Positions 1 through 12,253 of a stretch of DNA of 60,028 nucleotides are shown here, one piece after another. How positions within the stretch are numbered: the first letter of the stretch is position 1; every line of letters starts with the position of its first letter. The DNA lies in contig CAMBDK010000004.1 in the NCBI GenBank assembly GCA_945865315.1, positions 1-60,028 on the forward strand, read 5' to 3'. Made by a program: the position numbers and the translations under genes. Below the pieces are notes generated by a model that did not search any database, was not told the origin of the DNA, and saw only the letters and a list, made by a program, of their open reading frames with translations. Origin of the DNA: Chitinophaga pinensis (lineage in GTDB: Bacteria; Bacteroidota; Bacteroidia; 2-12-FULL-35-15).

Positions 1-183
1 TGCCTATGAATGATTCGAGTTGTCATCTTTTGAATTTAAATGATTTTCTAAATATAAGTCTAAATGTACTTTAACTTCAAGAATCTTCATCTATTTTATC
101 TTAATAAATAGAATGAATTTCATTATTGGTGTTTAGGCTCAAGTCCGTATAAATATTTTTTTTTATTTAAAACGGAATTATAT

Positions 184-191
184 TACCTTTG
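184..191 (+). promoter_or_regulatory. Promoter -7 element (TACCTTTG)
   Basis: TACCTTTG matches the Bacteroidota -7 consensus TAnnTTTG exactly. The upstream -33 region is only T-rich, without a clear TTTG. Transcription would begin near position 198, and no good coding start follows before the terminator at 345-375, so the likely product is a short non-coding transcript. Confidence 0.45.
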
Positions 192-197
192 TGAAGT

Positions 198-375
198 TCT
201 TTAAACGGTAGTGAGTAGATGTGAATCTATTTGACGATATTTCACCAAAATAGACACCAAAATTTTAAAACAGTCCGCAAACACTTGTTATTAAAGGCGA
301 CTGCATATTTGTACTGCGGTACAGTGGGTACCACTTTCAAAATGAAGCCTTTACAGAAATGTAAAGGCTTTTTTT
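198..375 (+). ncRNA. Candidate small RNA of unknown family
   Basis: A consensus -7 element lies just upstream and a strong intrinsic terminator closes the interval, giving a unit of about 178 nt. Short self-complementary pieces precede the terminator (GTAC/GTAC and GGTAC/GTACC between 311 and 332). The only open frame is a 65-codon frame at 231 that runs through the terminator hairpin and resembles nothing I recognise, so I treat it as chance. The family is not identified; size would fit a 6S-like or regulatory RNA, but I could not draw a 6S-type bulged stem. Confidence 0.3.
345..375 (+). terminator. Intrinsic terminator
   Basis: A perfect 10-bp stem AAGCCTTTAC/GTAAAGGCTT with a 6-nt loop is followed by an uninterrupted T run. 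This is one of the clearest terminators in the window. It lies about 280 bp before the first protein gene, so it belongs to whatever is transcribed from position 198. Confidence 0.8.
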
Positions 376-653
376 GTTTAGGAGGTATTGGTTTTGTTGT
401 GCGGTATTTCACATTTTACTTTCCCTGAAAATTACTTTTCTAAATCTTTGGTTTAATATAAGAGAGATGTTTTATGCAAGAAAAAAATATTCGCAAACAG
501 ATATAGCCTAGCGAATAGGAGGAGATAAATCTTTTGTTTGTATAATAATGCACCGTAATTTGAAAAAGCGAAGCGAAGATTACATTGCTGATTTTAAAAT
601 TAATAATTGTTGAAAACTTGTTGAATCTTAATTATTATATTACATTCGTACTT

Positions 654-1964
654 ATGAAACTTAATAATAAAGTGATAATATCTAATTTCATCGAAGCTCT
701 TGGCTGCGCTTGCGTTATCCCTCCTCCCCCCATTTTTTTTATAAGCAGTAACTTTAATAAAGCCTTTTCGCAAACAATTTTATTTGTTTTCGTATCATTT
801 TTTCTTTTATTGCTGTTGCCAACATTCTCTTTTGCTCAATTCGAGGTCATTAACAAGGGAAGTCTTATTACTAATACCAATGTTGCTTTTGCTATCAAAG
901 GCAATGTTATCCATCAGGATAATGGTACTATTGCCAATACCGGTAATTTTTATATTACCGGTGATTTGATAAATGACAACCCTGCGGGTAATGTATTTAC
1001 AGCTGGAACCAATGGCTGGGTATATTTAGATGGAGCCACGCAAACTATTAGTGGCAATACGATCACCCATTTCAATAACCTTGAATTATTGGGTACAGGA
1101 ATAAAACAACTCAATAATATAGATGCTGAAATAGAAGACACCCTTGCTCTCAACGACCGTGAATTTGCAACTGCTGATAATACGTTGTTTGTTATTAATA
1201 CTGGAACAGGTATTGTTACACGAACAGGCGGTTTTGTAAGTAGCACCAATGATGGAGGCCTTTCACGCAATACACTTGCCGCAAACACTTATTTTTTTCC
1301 GGTTGGTTCAAGCACAGGAACTACGCGTTTTCGTCCTGTTGATATTACTCCCGATGATGCTTTCGCTAATACCTTCAAGGTACGAATGGCAAATACGGAT
1401 GCATCTATCGAAAGCTTTGATCGTTCCTTAAAAGAAAGTACCATTGGAGAAATAAATTCGAATTTCTATCATAAAATAAACCGTACTAATGGTAATTCAC
1501 CAGCAGATATAACATTATACTACGATAATAGTTCTGATGGCTATTGCGAGATAATGACAGCTTGGCAAAACACAGCTCAATGGAAAAATTTAGGACTTGT
1601 TACAACAGCTAACAATTATGGATTAAGCGGGCTTACAAAACAAACTGTTACTGATTTTTCTACTATACCCTTTGCCTTGGCAGAAGTAATACCTGCCATT
1701 TTAATTGCCAATGTGTTTAGTCCCAATAATAACGGAACCAACGATGTACTGCATGTATTAGGAAAAGGAATTGATCAAATGCAGTTTATCATTTTTGACC
1801 GCTGGGGTGAAAAAGTTTTTGAAACCACAGATATTAACACAGGGTGGGACGGGACCTATAAAGGAAAACCAATGAATGTAGGGGTATTTGTATATTTCAT
1901 TAAAGGGAAATTTAAAAACGGAGATAAAATTGATAAAAAAGGAAATATTACGCTACTGAGGTAA
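654..1964 (+). CDS. T9SS type B cargo protein (CHU_C domain)
   Basis: Probable secreted surface protein of 436 residues. A strongly hydrophobic segment rich in Leu and Phe ends in SFAQ, a typical signal-peptidase site, at about residues 40-61. The central part is Asn/Gly/Thr-rich beta structure without a recognised catalytic motif. The last 90 residues (VFSPNNNGTNDVL, then FDRWGEKVFE and GWDGTYKG) match the gliding-motility-associated type B sorting domain CHU_C (TIGR04131), which directs export by the type IX system. The ATG at 654 is chosen over one at 585 because it lies closer to the signal segment; even so the pre-signal stretch is unusually long and includes a C6 tract followed by T8, so the N-terminus is uncertain. 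PorP/SprF follows 57 bp downstream. Confidence 0.8.
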   Translation: MKLNNKVIISNFIEALGCACVIPPPPIFFISSNFNKAFSQTILFVFVSFFLLLLLPTFSFAQFEVINKGSLITNTNVAFAIKGNVIHQDNGTIANTGNFYITGDLINDNPAGNVFTAGTNGWVYLDGATQTISGNTITHFNNLELLGTGIKQLNNIDAEIEDTLALNDREFATADNTLFVINTGTGIVTRTGGFVSSTNDGGLSRNTLAANTYFFPVGSSTGTTRFRPVDITPDDAFANTFKVRMANTDASIESFDRSLKESTIGEINSNFYHKINRTNGNSPADITLYYDNSSDGYCEIMTAWQNTAQWKNLGLVTTANNYGLSGLTKQTVTDFSTIPFALAEVIPAILIANVFSPNNNGTNDVLHVLGKGIDQMQFIIFDRWGEKVFETTDINTGWDGTYKGKPMNVGVFVYFIKGKFKNGDKIDKKGNITLLR

Positions 1965-2021
1965 ATAGCTTTGAGTATTGCCATGTGAGGCACAAGAATT
2001 AAAAACTAAGAGAGAAGAACC

Positions 2022-3119
2022 ATGAAAACAAAAAATATAATAGGGCTATTTTGTGCGATTCTCATATTTCACATCTCCTCTCTCACGTCTTCTTTTGCAC
2101 AGGATGTCCACTTCTCCCAAACCAATATGACACCCCTGCTTATCAACCCTGCATTAACAGGTGTTTATGGAGGGGACCAACGCGTATTTTTAAATTATAA
2201 AAATCAATGGCAGGGAATGGGGATGGGTGGTGTAACCTATAACACAGCTTTGTTTTCGTTTGATACACACTTGTTTAAAAAGAAATGGAGCAAGGGATAT
2301 TTAGGTGCAGGGATTAATGCTTATAAGGATGTTGCAGGGGATTTAAAGATGGGCACTACTCAATTGAATATGTCTATTGCAGGTATTATTTTTATCAACG
2401 AGCAACAATTTTTATCAGCAGGCTTGCAGGGAGGCTACGTTCAAAAAAGTATTTCTACTACTGCCATGCTTTGGGAAAATCAATACGATGCAGGATCTGG
2501 TACCTTCAACACCTCATTGCTTTCCAGCGATGTATCAACCCCATCTATTAGCTATGGTAATTTTTCAACAGGCCTTTCATGGAGCTATAATGCAGACCAA
2601 TCTACGCGCTTTGACAATAACCAGTTAAAAATAAATTTAGGTTTGGCTGCGATTAACATCAACAGTCCGAAACAAAATTTTTTCAATGGTGTGAGCTCGA
2701 GCGCCGGCGATAACAATGAAAAACTGTATTCAAGGTTTGTTTTTCATGGTGCAGGCCAAATAGGAATAAAAAACACCAATATGGCTTTGATGCCAAATAT
2801 CGTATTTTTTAAACAGGGCCCCTCCTATCAGCTAAATACAGGTACATTGCTGCGTTTTACAATACGGGACGACTCAAAATATACAGGGTTCATTAAAGAA
2901 ACCGCGCTATCGCTTGGGGCACAATACAGACTGAAAGATGCTTTAATTCCAGTGATCATATTTGAATATGCACAGTATGCTATTGGATTAAGTTATGATA
3001 TCAATACCTCATCGTTAAGGCAGGGTACACAAGGAAGAGGAGGTTTAGAAATATCGCTGAGATATTTAAACCCAAACCCTTTCCATCATACAGCTTCTCG
3101 TTTATATAATTTAAATTAA
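2022..3119 (+). CDS. PorP/SprF family T9SS membrane protein
   Basis: Outer-membrane beta-barrel protein of 365 residues. The signal peptide ends in SSFAQ and is followed by the family hallmark: DVHFSQTNMTPLLINPALTG, then YKNQWQG. These are diagnostic of PorP/SprF (TIGR03519). Family members assist type IX secretion or surface attachment of a partner cargo, usually the neighbouring CHU_C protein. Pairing with the upstream CHU_C gene and the downstream OmpA/PD40 gene is the common Bacteroidota arrangement. Because these genomes carry many paralogues, this copy is more likely a cargo-specific partner than the core SprF; that last point is inference. Confidence 0.9.
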   Translation: MKTKNIIGLFCAILIFHISSLTSSFAQDVHFSQTNMTPLLINPALTGVYGGDQRVFLNYKNQWQGMGMGGVTYNTALFSFDTHLFKKKWSKGYLGAGINAYKDVAGDLKMGTTQLNMSIAGIIFINEQQFLSAGLQGGYVQKSISTTAMLWENQYDAGSGTFNTSLLSSDVSTPSISYGNFSTGLSWSYNADQSTRFDNNQLKINLGLAAININSPKQNFFNGVSSSAGDNNEKLYSRFVFHGAGQIGIKNTNMALMPNIVFFKQGPSYQLNTGTLLRFTIRDDSKYTGFIKETALSLGAQYRLKDALIPVIIFEYAQYAIGLSYDINTSSLRQGTQGRGGLEISLRYLNPNPFHHTASRLYNLN

Positions 3120-3132
3120 TAGCGCTTTATAG

Positions 3133-4680
3133 ATGAGCTTAATTTTAAAAACCACCCTTTTGTTTTTTATGATGGGATTCAATTTTTCATTGAAGGCACA
3201 GGGGAAACGGGATAGTTGTAAAATAACAATAAATAGCATAGGGGATGCTATTAATACACCTTATGATGAATTTGCCCCCATTATATCGGCTGACGGATTG
3301 ATGATGATATTTACATCCAACCAACCAGCTACTAAATCAGATATTGAGAAAAGAAAACAAGGCTTTGAAAACATGTATGTTTCTTATTATAATGAGACCA
3401 CTAAAAAATGGACAGCGGCTGCAATACTTAAAAAAACAATAAATCAACCAAAGAGAAATAATTCCGCTACCGCACTATCCAATGATGGTCAGCAGATGTT
3501 CCTTTATAGAGGCGATCCCGACGGGGATATTTATGAATCTGTTTTAAAAGGGGAAGAATGGTCTGCGCCAGTTAAATTGCCCGAACCCATTAATTCGGAT
3601 AATTATGAATCATCGGCCAGTATTTCACCCGATGGACAAACCCTTTATTTTGTTAGCAACCGCAAGGGAGGGCAAGGAGGCTTGGATATATGGTCATGTC
3701 ATAAGGATAACAAAGGGAATTGGGGTAAAGCGGAGAACCTCGGAACCGATATAAATTCACCAAAAAATGAAGAAAGTGTGTTTATTCATCCCGATGGAAA
3801 AACACTTTATTTCAGCTCTCAAGGACATACTACCATTGGTGGATATGATATTTTTAAATCCGGTTTTGAAAAAGGGAAATGGAGTACACCAGTTAATCTG
3901 GGTGAACCTATTAATACACCCAATGATAATTTGTTTTTTGTACTCGCAGCAGATGGGAAAACGGGTTACTATACTTCATCATCAAATGGCGATATTGATA
4001 AGAAAGATATTTATGAAATAAAATTTAAATATTTTAAAAAGAAAAAAAACGAACCCCGTCTTATTTTGTTTAAAGGGGTGGTTGTTGATAATGTTTCAGA
4101 TGAGCCTATTGTTGCTACTGTGAAAATAACAGATAACGATAAAAATGAAATAATAACCACCGTAAAATCCAACAGCGTTACAGGAAAATTTCTTGTTTCA
4201 TTGCCTGCGGGTAAAAACTATGGAATAGCTGTTAAAAGAAAAGGTTATTTATTTTACTCCGAAAATTTTAATATACCCGATACCGCAGGTTATAAAGTAA
4301 TAGACAAGCGTATTCCATTGCAGAAATTAGAGGTAGGGAGTAAAATAATACTAAAAAATGTTTTCTATGATTATGGTAAAGCAACATTGCGTAAAGAATC
4401 TTTATCGGAGCTAAACATGTTAGTTAATTTAATGAATTTAAATAAAAAAATCAAAATAGAAGTGGATGGGTTTACTGATAATCAAGGCTCGGATGAATTT
4501 AATTTAGCACTTTCACAGGCAAGGGCGCAATCAGTCGTAGATTTTCTTTTTTCAGCAGGTATCAGTAAAGAACAAGTAAAAGCAAAAGGATACGGGAAGG
4601 CAAATCCAATAGCTCCCAATGATACCGAAGAAGGTAGAAAGCTTAACCGTAGAACAGAGTTTAAAATATTGAATAAATAA
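3133..4680 (+). CDS. OmpA-family protein with PD40 repeats
   Basis: A 515-residue envelope protein, 13 bp after the PorP/SprF gene. The signal peptide ends near KAQG. Residues of about 35-300 contain several WD40-like PD40 blades (motifs such as ISPDGQTLYFVSNRKGG and IHPDGKTLYFSS). A carboxypeptidase-regulatory-like beta sandwich follows at about 310-400, and the C-terminal 110 residues form an OmpA peptidoglycan-binding domain (DGFTDNQGSDEFNLALSQAR and GYGKANPIAPN). This architecture resembles PorE-type proteins that anchor T9SS components to peptidoglycan. It probably forms a functional unit with the two preceding genes. The core PorE role is not proven for this copy. Confidence 0.88.
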   Translation: MSLILKTTLLFFMMGFNFSLKAQGKRDSCKITINSIGDAINTPYDEFAPIISADGLMMIFTSNQPATKSDIEKRKQGFENMYVSYYNETTKKWTAAAILKKTINQPKRNNSATALSNDGQQMFLYRGDPDGDIYESVLKGEEWSAPVKLPEPINSDNYESSASISPDGQTLYFVSNRKGGQGGLDIWSCHKDNKGNWGKAENLGTDINSPKNEESVFIHPDGKTLYFSSQGHTTIGGYDIFKSGFEKGKWSTPVNLGEPINTPNDNLFFVLAADGKTGYYTSSSNGDIDKKDIYEIKFKYFKKKKNEPRLILFKGVVVDNVSDEPIVATVKITDNDKNEIITTVKSNSVTGKFLVSLPAGKNYGIAVKRKGYLFYSENFNIPDTAGYKVIDKRIPLQKLEVGSKIILKNVFYDYGKATLRKESLSELNMLVNLMNLNKKIKIEVDGFTDNQGSDEFNLALSQARAQSVVDFLFSAGISKEQVKAKGYGKANPIAPNDTEEGRKLNRRTEFKILNK

Positions 4681-4879
4681 AAAGTTGAACATGCCCTGCT
4701 GGTGCAAGCGGCTCCCAGGGGTAAACGGAATAAAGGTATTGGGAGAAACGATTTAACAAAACTCCTTTCGGTTTTATTATTAAAGGCGCCGAACTTATTA
4801 ATATTTTTTTTACAAAGCTATATACCATAAATTAAAAATAAAAAAAATTGACAATTGCTTATAACTAAACGATAAAACT

Positions 4880-9774
<4,895 letters not shown>

Positions 9775-9786
9775 TTGTGCCAAGAG

Positions 9787-9814
9787 GCAAATAAAAAGCT
9801 TGTGTTTTATTTGC
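9787..9814 (+). terminator. Hairpin after giant gene, possible terminator
   Basis: A perfect 10-bp stem GCAAATAAAA/TTTTATTTGC with an 8-nt loop starts 12 bp after the stop codon of the giant gene. There is no long T run after it, so it may be only a 3' stabilising hairpin or a weak terminator. Confidence 0.4.
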
Positions 9815-9909
9815 GTGTTGTTTTCAAGATGTTAGTTTTTATACTACTATAAATTGTCTGGTATTGTATTGTATTAATTCCAAGGGCTGTTAGGCCTAAA
9901 GTTTCTGCC

Positions 9910-9935
9910 ATTGCAGGTGTTATTTCACCTGCAAT
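9910..9935 (+). terminator. Second downstream hairpin
   Basis: A perfect 10-bp stem ATTGCAGGTG/CACCTGCAAT with a 6-nt loop is followed by TTAAT only. It is a weak terminator candidate for the giant gene or simply a structured repeat. The rest of 9775-10124 holds no gene I can support. Confidence 0.35.
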
Positions 9936-10124
9936 TTAATAAGTGCCCCGTTAAGCTTAGGGTGTCAAAATAAAAACTATGTAGAGGCGTTGGGCGTAGC
10001 GTCCCGCTAAGTCCTTTTTAACCTGCATCTTGCCGTATTGTGCCAAATAAAAATTGTGTTTTTGAAATAGAATATCAACAAAAAAAATAAAACCAATAAG
10101 CCGGCGGCTTTGTTAAAAAGTATC

Positions 10125-10286
10125 CTATTGCTCTGTATAATCGGTTTCTATCATAAGGTGTAGCCCCCGTTCTAATTTGTATAAAGTGTTTTTACTCACA
10201 CTTGCCAGCTCTGCTAAATCAGACTGTGTAATTCCCAACTTTTTCCTAGTTTTTTTAATAGTCTGTCCTATAATTGATCCTATCAT
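10125..10286 (-). CDS. Mini XRE-type HTH protein (53 aa)
   Basis: A short gene of 53 residues beginning MIGSIIGQTIKKTRKKLGIT and continuing QSDLAELASVSKNTLYKLER. This is a recognisable Cro/C1 (XRE/HipB-like) helix-turn-helix: QSDLAELA is the first helix and VSKNTLYKLERG the recognition region. The family usually continues with GxxxPxxxTL and two more helices; here the frame ends TDYTEQ soon after LERG, so the domain is truncated. The bases after LERG in another frame (ATPYDRN...) do not restore a convincing match, so a simple one-base frameshift is not proven. Three ATAATGTG motifs lie just upstream, suggesting autoregulation. No toxin partner is adjacent. Confidence 0.55.
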   Translation of the reverse strand: MIGSIIGQTIKKTRKKLGITQSDLAELASVSKNTLYKLERGLHLMIETDYTEQ

Positions 10287-10287
10287 T

Positions 10288-10379
10288 ATAATGTGATTTT
10301 TTTGTAAAAAACAGGACTTTTGTTTTGATTAGGCAATGAAAATCACACAATAATGTGCTTTAAAGTGTTTTATAATGTG
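10288..10379. promoter_or_regulatory. Operator-like ATAATGTG repeats upstream of HTH gene
   Basis: ATAATGTG occurs at 10288-10295, 10350-10357 and 10372-10379, the last two 22 bp apart (about two helical turns). GTGATTTT (10293-10300) and AAAATCAC (10339-10346) form an inverted pair around the same spacer. The position immediately before the divergent HTH start is where an autoregulatory operator would be expected. Binding is inference. Confidence 0.4.
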
Positions 10380-10453
10380 TCGAAATAATTGAATTTATTT
10401 GACACATTTTTAAAACATGTCGAATTTCTTTATTTGAGGCAAAACTATAACTA

Positions 10454-10905
10454 GTGTCTGTCCATAGAGTCAAACATTTTGGCGTAATGGACAAAATTAA
10501 TGCTATTCTTGATATTTTTAGAGTTCTTTATGCCTAATAAAAACTCACATAACATACGCTAATATTAACTTTTACAATAGATTTACCGATTCTTAGTTTA
10601 AAGAAAAAACTTCTGAAAAGTTTTTACTTGCTTCAAAGCTAATATATAACAAGGCTTATAGAGTTTTTGAGCATTAAAAATGTCCATTACCCCAACATTT
10701 TCAAATTATGCAAATTTTAAGCTTCAGAATTGTGGATTTCAAATTTTTGAACCAAAATTGTTTTGTTTGAAATAAAGCCAATAAGGGTAGTCATTGCGAG
10801 GTTTTTTTAGCCAAAGCAATCTCATATATTGGTGTGAGATTGCTTCAGTCGTGCCTCCTTAGCAATGACGTTCTAAGTTTAAATGCCGACTCTATGGACA
10901 GGCAC
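10454..10905. mobile_element. 452-bp MITE-like inverted-repeat element
   Basis: The ends are inverted repeats: GTGTCTGTCCATAGAGTC at 10454-10471 and GACTCTATGGACAGGCAC at 10888-10905, matching at 17 of 18 positions. Both ends are flanked by the direct repeat TAACTA (10448-10453 and 10906-10911), a plausible 6-bp target-site duplication. No transposase is encoded. A second inverted pair lies inside (GTAATGGACA near 10483-10495 against TGTCCATTAC near 10681-10690). It sits about 10 bp from the left terminal repeat but about 190 bp from the right one, which suggests a later insertion into the right arm. Confidence 0.75.
10790..10869. repeat. 80-bp palindromic repeat inside the MITE
   Basis: GTCATTGCGAGG at the left and CCTTAGCAATGAC at the right form imperfect inverted ends around a central hairpin, AAGCAATCTC/GAGATTGCTT. 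This type of GTCATTGCGAGG...GCAATCTC palindrome is a widespread dispersed intergenic repeat in bacteria. It lies within the over-long right arm of the 452-bp element. Confidence 0.7.
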
Positions 10906-11017
10906 TAACTACATTTTTCAAATTTTTCAAGCTTCGACACCCGCTTTTGTTATTTTTAAAAATTGGTATCTAAAAAGCCGTAAAATTAAATTTTTATTAA
11001 AATACCTTAAATGGGGT

Positions 11018-11048
11018 ATTGTCTTTTCTTTTGATAGACATACATTTG
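11018..11048 (+). promoter_or_regulatory. Promoter of the DUF4856/TonB-receptor operon
   Basis: ATTG (11018-11021), a 19-bp spacer and TACATTTG (11041-11048) closely match the Bacteroidota TTTG-N19-21-TAnnTTTG promoter. Transcription would start near 11055, about 33 nt before the TTG start codon. I see no clear Fur-like palindrome. Confidence 0.6.
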
Positions 11049-11087
11049 TGCTGTTATTTTTAATCAATCTAAATAAGTAATAAGCAT

Positions 11088-12179
11088 TTGAAAACATCTA
11101 CAAAATTAAAATTTTTAGCTTTCGGGCTTTTTATGTTTGTGGGCTTCAGTTCTTGTAAAAAAGATAAAGACGAAGAAATTGTTCCAACTCCAACACCTGC
11201 AGGTTATACAGTACCTACCACCTACAGTTTTTCGAATGTTGTTTATGCTGGTCAAACCATTCGCTTGACCATGCTGGATTCTATCGGTAATTATATGAGT
11301 AAAGGAAATGGAGGAATCGTTTTGAGCGCATCCATCCTGAAAAATATGTATGCTAATACCGGAAGCCCATTTGGCAATACGAATTTAGATGCAAGTGGTA
11401 AACAATTGAAAAATAAAACATATGCTGCTGACCAGGCTTATTTCGATGCTTTATTTGATAGTATTGCTATGGCAAGTATTTCTGCTGGAGGTGCTGCATC
11501 TAATGGTGTAGCAGGTATTGAGAACGGACGACTATTTGATAGGAACGGAATAGAATTGTCCCAGGTAATTAAAAAACAATTGATGGGTGGTACATTCTAC
11601 TTTCAGGCTATGGATACATATTTGAGCAATTTACCTACAGATGATAATACTACCATAATAGCAGGTGAAGGCACTGCCCAAGAGCATCATGTAGATGAAG
11701 CTTTTGGATATTTGGGTGTACCCATTGATTTTCCAACCAATTTAACAGGATTGAAATATTGGGGTTCCTATTGTGATGAAGTAAACACTTCTATTACTTG
11801 CAGTGCGCCATTAATGAATGCTTTTTTAAAATTGCGCGCCGCTGTTTCAAATAAAGACAATAGTACTCGTGATGCACAAATTGTAATTATCAAAAATCAA
11901 TGGGAAAGAGTTGTTGCAGCTTCAGTTATTTTGGAGCTTACTGAGGCAAAAGCGGCTTTTGGTTTAGGAGATCTTACTGAAATGAAGCACGTACTTTCGG
12001 AAGGTGTAGGATTTATAAATGCGTTAAAATATAAAACAGATAAGCAGATTACGAATACACAAATTGATGCCGCGCTGGCAGCTTTAGGAACTAATTTTTA
12101 TACAATTTCTATTGCTGATATTGATAGTGCAATTAATACTGTAAATGCTGTTTATGGATTTAATTTAAGTGGTTTTTAG
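11088..12179 (+). CDS. DUF4856 lipoprotein
   Basis: A 363-residue lipoprotein. The start is a TTG codon at 11088: it gives a complete signal with basic n-region and lipobox GFSSC (Cys at about residue 24), whereas the first internal ATG (residue 17) would destroy it. The Cys is followed by KKDKDEE, typical of lipoproteins on their way to the outer membrane. The body matches DUF4856, including the EHHVDEAFGYLGVP region. Biochemical function is unknown. It is the first gene of a compact operon with an imelysin-like lipoprotein, an HTTM membrane protein and a TonB-dependent receptor, pointing to metal, most likely iron, acquisition. Confidence 0.85.
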   Translation: MKTSTKLKFLAFGLFMFVGFSSCKKDKDEEIVPTPTPAGYTVPTTYSFSNVVYAGQTIRLTMLDSIGNYMSKGNGGIVLSASILKNMYANTGSPFGNTNLDASGKQLKNKTYAADQAYFDALFDSIAMASISAGGAASNGVAGIENGRLFDRNGIELSQVIKKQLMGGTFYFQAMDTYLSNLPTDDNTTIIAGEGTAQEHHVDEAFGYLGVPIDFPTNLTGLKYWGSYCDEVNTSITCSAPLMNAFLKLRAAVSNKDNSTRDAQIVIIKNQWERVVAASVILELTEAKAAFGLGDLTEMKHVLSEGVGFINALKYKTDKQITNTQIDAALAALGTNFYTISIADIDSAINTVNAVYGFNLSGF

Positions 12180-12253
12180 TTTTTTATATTAATAAATGCA
12201 CTGCCCGAATGGTTTTAAATAAACTGTTAGGGATTTGTGCTAAAAATGGTCCA

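Noticed and set aside
4-90. 28-codon minus-strand frame (MKILEVKV...)
   Set aside because: Too short, no family similarity and no clear promoter; chance is likely.
231-428. 65-codon open frame at the window start
   Set aside because: It runs through a strong terminator hairpin, has no recognisable product and starts inside a likely non-coding transcript.
10125-10286. Toxin-antitoxin pair around the HTH gene
   Set aside because: No adjacent open frame resembles a toxin such as HipA, HigB or RelE.
10454-10905. Complete insertion sequence
   Set aside because: The element is only 452 bp and encodes no transposase, so it can be at most a non-autonomous derivative.
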